A stretch of 38,114 nucleotides of DNA from Enterobacter genomosp. O (lineage in GTDB: Bacteria; Pseudomonadota; Gammaproteobacteria; Enterobacterales; Enterobacteriaceae): the NCBI RefSeq assembly GCF_001022965.1, contig NZ_LECZ01000004.1:1-38114 (forward strand), read 5' to 3'. Both the position numbers and the translations under genes were made by a program. Shown piece by piece: positions 34,692 to 38,114 of the stretch. Position 1 is the stretch's first letter, and each line of letters starts with the position of its first letter. Under the pieces are notes generated by a model. It made no database searches and was not told the origin of the DNA. It worked only from the letters and a program-made list of their open reading frames with translations.

Positions 34692-35006
34692 TTAAGGCCA
34701 AAATGGATCTTTAAAAAAGTCGGAAATAAGCAGCAAACTTTTATTATCAAGCACCTTAGCCGCATGTACGAAATCAAAAGAAGCATTAAGTATGTTGTAA
34801 CTATTTTCTTCATCTTTCCCTAACCATACACGCGCAAAGAAAACAGCCATGATGTATTCTCCGCTACTCAACACTGTCAGCGCGTGTTTAAACGCCTCTA
34901 AGCGTATCTCCCGACTTTCCCAATTCCAAAGGCCGTACAGGGTAGGGTACTTGCTTACAAGCTGTCTAAACCGCTCCTGATTAATACTTAGGTTTTCCAT
35001 AGCCAT
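34692..35006 (-). CDS. Hypothetical protein after the nuclease gene
   Basis: 104 aa, not recognised; helical, with no membrane segment, containing PTLYGLWNWESREIRLEAFKHAL and SGEYIMAVFFARVWLG. The first ATG overlaps the nuclease stop (TAATG), which suggests coupled translation; a second ATG at 35000 is better spaced from AAGGAG. It is the last gene of the 36083-34692 unit. Confidence 0.65.
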   Translation of the reverse strand: MAMENLSINQERFRQLVSKYPTLYGLWNWESREIRLEAFKHALTVLSSGEYIMAVFFARVWLGKDEENSYNILNASFDFVHAAKVLDNKSLLLISDFFKDPFWP

Positions 35007-35506
35007 TACTCCTTATGCTGATTATGTAATTTTCGCCATTTCCACGGCTCGATTGCTTCATTGTCGTGCCACAGGCCGAGCCGGTTCTTACGCGCTTCGT
35101 TTTCCTCGCGCTCCATCGCCTTACTGGATGGTTCGTTATGGTAACGATACGCCCACGCATAACCATTTTTAACCATTTCCGCATTGACCAGGTAAGACAA
35201 GCATTCTCGATCACACTTCTTAACGTACACTTGCGCCAGCGTTCTGCCATAACGATCTGTTCCCATGCTTCTGACTGCTACCGCGTCGGCATCCTTCACA
35301 AAGTCGGTTAGGAACTGTTTTGCTTTCTGGCCGTATGGCTGCTTTTTCTCAGGTGCATCAATATCGATCAGACGAACACGTAGAGTTTTATTATCCTCTG
35401 TAACCTCTAACGTATCGCCATCGAGGATGCGTGTCACAGTTGCAGCCAGCGAGAGGGAAGGGAGGAAACATACAACAATGACCCAATAAGCTAACTTCCG
35501 TTTCAT
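35006..35506 (-). CDS. SNase-like (thermonuclease family) secreted nuclease
   Basis: 166 aa. Signal peptide MKRKLAYWVIVVCFLPSLSLA, then an SNase fold: VTRILDGDTLEV, LRVRLIDIDAPEKKQPYGQKA with the conserved Arg and Asp, DRYGRTLAQVYV with the second catalytic Arg, and AWAYRYHNEP...NRLGLWHD. The catalytic pattern R..D/E..R is present. Periplasmic SNase-like proteins occur on several conjugative plasmids (for example ParB of RP4), where their role is unclear. It could degrade DNA at the envelope during transfer or exclude incoming DNA. It overlaps the start of the next gene by one base. Confidence 0.9.
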   Translation of the reverse strand: MKRKLAYWVIVVCFLPSLSLAATVTRILDGDTLEVTEDNKTLRVRLIDIDAPEKKQPYGQKAKQFLTDFVKDADAVAVRSMGTDRYGRTLAQVYVKKCDRECLSYLVNAEMVKNGYAWAYRYHNEPSSKAMEREENEARKNRLGLWHDNEAIEPWKWRKLHNQHKE

Positions 35507-35721
35507 TATTTCGCCTTATTAAGTTGCTCAAGAAATGCAGAAACATCTTTGAAATGAAATTTTCGTTTCTTGTTCCAGCCTACAGAAATTGGTTTAGGTA
35601 AGGGAATGCCTTTATAGACCTGCTCATGTTCAAGAAGATAAGCTAACTCACCTTCAGTTATTTTAATGGATTCTGCAAAGCTCTTAAAATCAATTGTAAG
35701 CATACCTGTATTAGCCGCCAT
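35506..35721 (-). CDS. Excisionase/AlpA-like small DNA-binding protein
   Basis: 71 aa from ATG 35721 (AAGGGTTGGTTAAT upstream). MLTIDFKSFAESIKITEGELAYLLEHEQ looks like the HTH of MerR/Xis-type winged helices, with the tail NKKRKFHFKDVSAFLEQL typical of the end of such domains (beta-wing then helix). It overlaps the nuclease start by one base. It may regulate the AGGC-palindrome promoters, but the link is positional. Confidence 0.6.
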   Translation of the reverse strand: MAANTGMLTIDFKSFAESIKITEGELAYLLEHEQVYKGIPLPKPISVGWNKKRKFHFKDVSAFLEQLNKAK

Positions 35722-35741
35722 ATTAACCAACCCTTACACTA

Positions 35742-36083
35742 TTAAAGTGAGTGTAGATTTACTATTTGTACGTTCGCAGGGGTAACGTGTACTGTTTCAC
35801 CTTTATGAATGATGTTATCAGGGGCTTTAATTTCATTACTGATAAAGCTTACTCCATACTGTTTATTACGGCATGTTTTTTGATTAAACCAAATAACCTT
35901 TGTTTCTGGTTTATTTACAGGATGGACAAGAATCCCCGTCATAACGCAACCTGTAGCTGGTTCATCCAGCGAAATGTTAGCTGAATCGCTATCTTTGAAG
36001 TAATAATTTAGCGGCAGCGGGGCGGCATGAGTCGCAAAAGTGAAAAGCATTAAAGATACCAGGCTGGTTTTATTAAGCTTCAT
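35742..36083 (-). CDS. Secreted protein, unknown
   Basis: 113 aa. Signal peptide MKLNKTSLVSLMLFTFATHA, then a beta-rich mature part with two cysteines (ATGCVMTGILVHPV and NQKTCRNKQYG) likely to be disulphide-bonded in the periplasm. Not recognised. It is the first gene downstream of the second AGGC-palindrome promoter and probably shares a transcript with the AlpA-like and nuclease genes, making a periplasmic theme for this unit. Confidence 0.7.
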   Translation of the reverse strand: MKLNKTSLVSLMLFTFATHAAPLPLNYYFKDSDSANISLDEPATGCVMTGILVHPVNKPETKVIWFNQKTCRNKQYGVSFISNEIKAPDNIIHKGETVHVTPANVQIVNLHSL

Positions 36084-36144
36084 TGTAATAATCGCTCCGC
36101 TAATTTAAAAGGAAGGGCGCTGGTACACGCTACCCGTTAAATCC

Positions 36145-36173
36145 ATATTAGGCTCAAAGCGCCTAATATGCAA
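36145..36173 (-). promoter_or_regulatory. Second promoter with AGGC palindrome in spacer
   Basis: On the minus strand TTGCAT (36168-36173), 17 bp, TAATAT (36145-36150). ATATTAGGC and GCCTAATAT (36145-36169) are perfect 9-bp arms with a 7-base centre. -35, -10 and arm sequences are identical to those at 34630-34658; only the centre differs, which argues for selection on the arms. Confidence 0.72.
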
Positions 36174-36192
36174 TAGCAACGAACAAAAAAAA

Positions 36193-36272
36193 GTGCCATT
36201 AGGCACACAACCGCAACAGGCGCATACTCAGATCTGTTCAAAGGGTAGGGCTAAACTAGTGCCGTTTGGCAC
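36193..36272. promoter_or_regulatory. Two GTGCC-N4-GGCAC palindromes without clear promoter
   Basis: GTGCCATTAGGCAC (36193-36206) and GTGCCGTTTGGCAC (36259-36272) lie 66 bp apart, about six helical turns, downstream of the 67-aa gene. Neither has good -35/-10 hexamers. The first, with T8 after it on the minus strand, may also serve as a terminator for the gene at 36327. They could be auxiliary operators acting by looping. I see nothing else in 36084-36326. Confidence 0.6.
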
Positions 36273-36326
36273 TGATTTAACATAACAATGATTATGCGCA
36301 CTAAGTTATTGATATGTAAGTATTAT

Positions 36327-36530
36327 CTATCTGGCTGGCGCTGCACCAATCAGCCGCAGCGCCTTATCTACTTCTTCAAGACCGAAGATCTCTATTGACG
36401 GCCATTCTTTACCAGAAAGCTCACAGGCAAGACAGGCGGCATTGTATGAATTTAGCCGCTCACGGTGCAATGCTTGCAAAGCTACAACAATAATGGTTCT
36501 CTCATCACCCTTTAGATCTTGAATGCTCAT
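36327..36530 (-). CDS. 67-aa hypothetical protein
   Basis: From ATG 36530, chosen because TTGAAGGAGGCAGAA gives a near-consensus ribosome-binding site; a longer frame upstream overlaps the preceding gene. Helical (ERTIIVVALQALHRERLNSYNAAC, FGLEEVDKALRLIGAAPAR) with two cysteines. Not recognised. It is the third gene of the SprT-like unit. Confidence 0.65.
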   Translation of the reverse strand: MSIQDLKGDERTIIVVALQALHRERLNSYNAACLACELSGKEWPSIEIFGLEEVDKALRLIGAAPAR

Positions 36531-36541
36531 TTCTGCCTCCT

Positions 36542-37111
36542 TCAACTCTTTGAATTGATATTCAGGACTTTGTTTTTCCACTCATCAAAGCTCAGGTCAC
36601 TTTTATAGAAGGTTTTCCACTTTGTATAATGCTCAAAAGTTGCATCATTTAGATCATCCTTTTCGCATTTTTTTTTATTCTGCCGAGTAATAATTTTACC
36701 TTTACGCTTTTGCATTTTATCATACAAGCGTAAAAAACGAGCGCCAAAAATGTATTTAATATAATTCCGCTCTAAGAGTTCAGCAATATAACCAGCTATA
36801 TTAACCGTTGCATGGAATGTAGCGTATACAATTACACATAAGAACAAACCAGCCATAAAAAACTGCATTATTTCAGGAAACGAAAACTCTAACCTATCCC
36901 ACCACGAACTATACTCATGAATTGATTGAGGGAAAGAGCCTTTCTTTCCTATCAGCGAATCAATAAGAAAGGACGAAAGCCACATAATAGGATTAAAAAC
37001 ACCAAACAAAGAAGCAATTGAGTAATAGCAGCTTGCGAGTATCACAGTGCAACTTAATAAAAAATCCAATAATCTAATATGCAGCAATTTATATTTTAAT
37101 TTATTTTTCAT
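36542..37111 (-). CDS. Membrane protein in the SprT-like unit
   Basis: 189 aa from ATG 37111 (TTGAGGGGAATTGAT upstream, overlapping the end of the SprT-like gene). Three or so membrane segments: about 12-38 (LLDFLLSCTVILASCYYSIASLFG), 42-55, and 82-108 (IMQFFMAGLFLCVIVYATFHATVNIAGYI); the C-terminal 70 residues are basic and soluble (DKMQKRKGKIITRQNKKKCEK). Not recognised. Confidence 0.7.
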   Translation of the reverse strand: MKNKLKYKLLHIRLLDFLLSCTVILASCYYSIASLFGVFNPIMWLSSFLIDSLIGKKGSFPQSIHEYSSWWDRLEFSFPEIMQFFMAGLFLCVIVYATFHATVNIAGYIAELLERNYIKYIFGARFLRLYDKMQKRKGKIITRQNKKKCEKDDLNDATFEHYTKWKTFYKSDLSFDEWKNKVLNINSKS

Positions 37112-37112
37112 A

Positions 37113-37898
37113 TCAATTCCCCTCAACAATCAAATCAACTTTACAATCACCGCACATCAGGTTAGCGCTAGGTTTCGCCCACGCTTTCAAACCACACTCA
37201 GGGCAGCAGAACGTCGCACGGCCTGTAGCGCCCTTTACAGGGGGTTTAATCATTATCCCTGCATCAGCATCATCATTACCATCAATAATCGCAGCCTTGC
37301 CTTTGCTTACTGTCTCAGTAAGCTTACTGATAAGCTCCTTATCGTTTTTGTCTGTTACCTTGAGCCAATCATCAAGAATATCGAGATTGGCCTTTGAAGG
37401 GATTACAGCCCCCTCAGACCACTTATCATACCAGGAGATCGAAAAGCCATTTTTAAGCAGGTCATAAACTGCGGTCTGAAAGCGCCCACCGCGAATAATG
37501 TAATGCGTCATTTGCTGCCCCGTCTTTTTTCCGCCAGGCATTCCCGTATTAGACGGCATCAAACCTACTTCTTCCATCTTCTTGCCCCAAACCCGATCAT
37601 GATACCCGCCCCTGCACTGCTTTACGCCTGGCGTGTAATGCTGCCATACGTGAACCATTTCATGACAAAGCGTAGAGAGCGTATCAGCGAGCGAGCGACC
37701 ACCAAAATAATCTGGATTCATCGCCAGTTCGGACAACACCGACTCCCCCGCAAAACGTGACGGAGCAAAATAGCCGAAGGTGTTACGCCCCCGCTGTAGA
37801 GTCAGAAGCATATCCGGCAGATCACCATTAAAAAGCGTTGTATTGAAAAAATCGTATGCTTGCTGGAGTTCGCTGTAGGCTTTGATTGCTGGCTTCAT
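37113..37898 (-). CDS. SprT-like zinc metalloprotease
   Basis: 261 aa. SprT domain: LQQAYDFFNTTLFNGDLPDMLLTL, FGYFAPSRF, then the catalytic CHEMVHVWQHYTPG (HExxH at about 89-93) and GYHDRVWGKKMEEVGL. The C-terminus is a zinc ribbon (CCPECG...MCGDC, about 235-256). SprT/Spartan-type proteins cleave proteins bound to DNA; on plasmids they recur in regions thought to aid establishment. A target such as a covalent relaxase-DNA adduct is conceivable but not shown. Start 37898 is preferred over a TTG inside the operator palindrome; GAGAAGAAAGAG precedes it. Confidence 0.9.
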   Translation of the reverse strand: MKPAIKAYSELQQAYDFFNTTLFNGDLPDMLLTLQRGRNTFGYFAPSRFAGESVLSELAMNPDYFGGRSLADTLSTLCHEMVHVWQHYTPGVKQCRGGYHDRVWGKKMEEVGLMPSNTGMPGGKKTGQQMTHYIIRGGRFQTAVYDLLKNGFSISWYDKWSEGAVIPSKANLDILDDWLKVTDKNDKELISKLTETVSKGKAAIIDGNDDADAGIMIKPPVKGATGRATFCCPECGLKAWAKPSANLMCGDCKVDLIVEGN

Positions 37899-37913
37899 CT
37901 CTTTCTTCTCATT

Positions 37914-37958
37914 TTGTATTGTACAATACAATTATAGTGCCATTCGGCACTATTGCAA
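37914..37958 (-). promoter_or_regulatory. Dual-operator promoter of the SprT-like gene
   Basis: On the minus strand TTGCAA (37953-37958), 16 bp, TATAAT (37931-37936), with GTGCCGAATGGCAC (37937-37950) in the spacer. Directly after the -10 comes the perfect palindrome TTGTATTGTACAATACAA (37914-37931), shared with 23689-23710. It is the one promoter that combines two of the plasmid's operator families and so may integrate two regulators. Confidence 0.82.
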
Positions 37959-37963
37959 GCGAT

Positions 37964-38110
37964 TAATACGCCAAAATAATTGACGGAATCAGGCGCGAGA
38001 GGCTCAGGCGGTCGCAGCTGGCCAGCTCGCCGGCGTTCAGTGCGTTTTCTTTAAAAGCAGTCACTTAGCATTCCCGCCCCGCGATAACGCACGTTCAGTT
38101 ATTTTGAGCA
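37964..38110 (-). repeat. 131-bp repeat, copy 4 (extended to 147 bp)
   Basis: The inner 131 bp (37980-38110) equal copy 1 base for base; the extra 16 bp on the left match copy 3. Together with copy 3 it brackets 30807-37963 as inverted repeats. The window ends 4 bases after it (AGGC), in sequence different from that following copy 1. Confidence 0.92.
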
Positions 38111-38114
38111 AGGC

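Noticed and set aside
36193..36206. GTGCC palindrome at 36193 as an eighth promoter
   Set aside because: No matching -35 and -10 hexamers on either strand; the T8 after it on the minus strand makes a terminator role as likely. Listed only as a palindrome.

Overview
The window looks like most or all of a conjugative plasmid from an enterobacterial host. It is AT-rich and encodes a Rep_3-type initiator beside a 22-bp iteron origin, a complete VirB/VirD4 (MPF-T) secretion system, an LPD7-type relaxase with a ribbon-helix-helix accessory protein, an R388-like stbABC locus, topoisomerase III, and both an H-NS-like and an Hha-like protein. The last two point to Enterobacterales. I see no transposase, integrase or recognisable resistance gene. 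Both ends of the window lie in a 131-bp repeat that occurs four times, so circularity and the order of modules need confirmation.

Layout. (1) 1-15.3 kb, minus strand: virB1-B2-B3-B4-B5-B7-B8-B9-B10-B11-virD4-trbM, then a gene with its own regulated promoter, topB, an hns-like gene and two unknowns. (2) 15.4-18.3 kb: a tandem ribbon-helix-helix-like protein, a LuxR-HTH-like protein, the rep gene, a repeat copy, then oriV with a DnaA box and eight iterons. (3) 18.6-21.0 kb, plus strand: a 23-aa ORF, an HTH regulator, virB6 (moved away from the other virB genes), an unknown and an EexN-like exclusion lipoprotein. (4) 21.2-24.0 kb: three small transcription units with near-identical operator-promoters, including a ParB-like protein whose gene carries copies of the replication iterons. 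(5) 24.0-26.6 kb: stbABC on the minus strand, two sets of five 11-bp-spaced repeats, and the probable oriT. (6) 26.6-30.6 kb: mobC-like gene and relaxase. (7) 30.7-38.1 kb: a block of small minus-strand genes between inverted repeat copies: Hha-like, SNase-like nuclease, SprT-like protease, mini-HsdS, membrane proteins, several DNA-binding proteins and a small hydrophobic peptide on the plus strand.

Regulation is the most striking theme. A palindrome GTGCC-N4-GGCAC fills the -35/-10 spacer of at least seven promoters. A second palindrome (ATATTAGGC...GCCTAATAT) does the same at two promoters, a third (TTGTATTGTACAATACAA) occurs twice, and an AT palindrome TTATATTTAATATAA occurs about a dozen times, nearly always between genes. 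Most genes have G-rich ribosome-binding sites (GGGG to G9). This signature also exposes two probable extra products inside the relaxase gene: a 103-aa cysteine-rich protein in another frame and an in-frame C-terminal LPD7 protein.
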